Shown here in pieces: positions 15,988 through 16,080 of a DNA stretch of 16,080 bases. This stretch comes from Halobacteriovoraceae bacterium (GTDB lineage Bacteria; Bdellovibrionota; Bacteriovoracia; Bacteriovoracales; Bacteriovoracaceae). The notes under the pieces are model-generated. The model ran no database searches and was not told where the DNA came from. It worked only from the letters and a program-made list of their open reading frames with translations. The first letter of the stretch is position 1, and every line of letters begins with the position of its first letter. The stretch covers positions 1-16,080 of the forward strand of contig JABJPQ010000227.1 of NCBI GenBank assembly GCA_018663815.1, given 5' to 3'. Made by a program: the position numbers and the translations under genes.

Positions 15988-16080
15988 CTATCGAGGACAA
16001 ATATTACTGGGACAAGTGTTTCCTAGGGCTTCCCATATATAAGATGTTAATGTTACTGAGCCACCGTATTTACCAACACC
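15988..16080 (-). CDS. Possible 3' end of a leftward gene entering from the right edge
   Basis: One leftward frame is open from the window edge for 30 codons to TAG (15990-15988), starting GVGKYGGSVTLTSYIWEALG and ending with two cysteines (NTCPSNICPR). The other two leftward frames close within about nine codons of the edge. An open run of this length can occur by chance in such DNA, so this is tentative. No terminator follows the stop. The product is not recognised. Confidence 0.25.
   Translation of the reverse strand, partial: GVGKYGGSVTLTSYIWEALGNTCPSNICPR
16031..16073. repeat. Second copies of two short direct repeats
   Basis: TCCCATATATA (16031-16041) repeats 15799-15809, and CACCGTATTTAC (16062-16073) repeats 15725-15736. 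Both are exact and in the same orientation, but the order is swapped: the outer pair is CACCGTATTTAC and the inner pair TCCCATATATA. The arrangement is not a simple duplication. Confidence 0.4.

Noticed and set aside
15635..16080. tRNA or other structured RNA gene in the right-hand non-coding region
   Set aside because: No T-loop (GGTTCGAATCC-like) sequence, acceptor-stem pairing or CCA end was found, and no extended stem was seen.

Overview
The window is low in G+C and holds mostly housekeeping genes, tightly packed on both strands. The gene set (Lol-type permease, lysS, prfB, trmB, dnaG, rpoD, a SWIM/SNF2 ATPase, a lipoprotein with Ig-like and VWA domains) points to a Gram-negative bacterium. 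The A+T-rich composition and the lipoprotein style fit the Bdellovibrionota, perhaps a Bacteriovorax-like lineage. That placement is an inference from gene content and style; no rRNA or other marker in the window settles it.

Layout: positions 1-4879 carry a leftward cluster, prfB > SLC1-family symporter > lysS > LolC/E-type permease, the last cut by the window edge. prfB needs a programmed +1 frameshift at an in-frame UGA (4787-4789); without it the gene looks N-terminally truncated. prfB and the symporter overlap by 8 bp, and lysS and the permease by 1 bp. A divergent intergenic region (4880-5026) separates this cluster from a rightward one, trmB > dnaG > rpoD (5027-9410). This resembles the classical macromolecular-synthesis operon with trmB in the place rpsU holds in E. 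coli. Two tandem intrinsic terminators close it. A SWIM/SNF2 ATPase gene (9567-12701) follows with its own extended -10 promoter. It converges, with 2 bp between stop codons, on a large leftward lipoprotein gene (12704-15634). The last ~445 bp (15635-16080) hold that gene's promoter and an inverted repeat, a possible 29-codon membrane peptide gene, short direct repeats, and possibly the 3' end of another leftward gene.

Functionally, the leftward cluster pairs translation (RF2, LysRS) with membrane proteins. The rightward cluster combines tRNA modification, replication priming and the main sigma factor. No phage, IS element, CRISPR array, tRNA or rRNA was seen. The least ordinary object is the 976-residue lipoprotein: two Ig-like repeats, then a VWA-like domain that appears to be split by a ~370-residue insert of degenerate ~50-residue cysteine modules. 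Other points worth a look are the symporter lacking the substrate-binding arginine of acidic amino-acid transporters, and a possible leaderless promoter for trmB.
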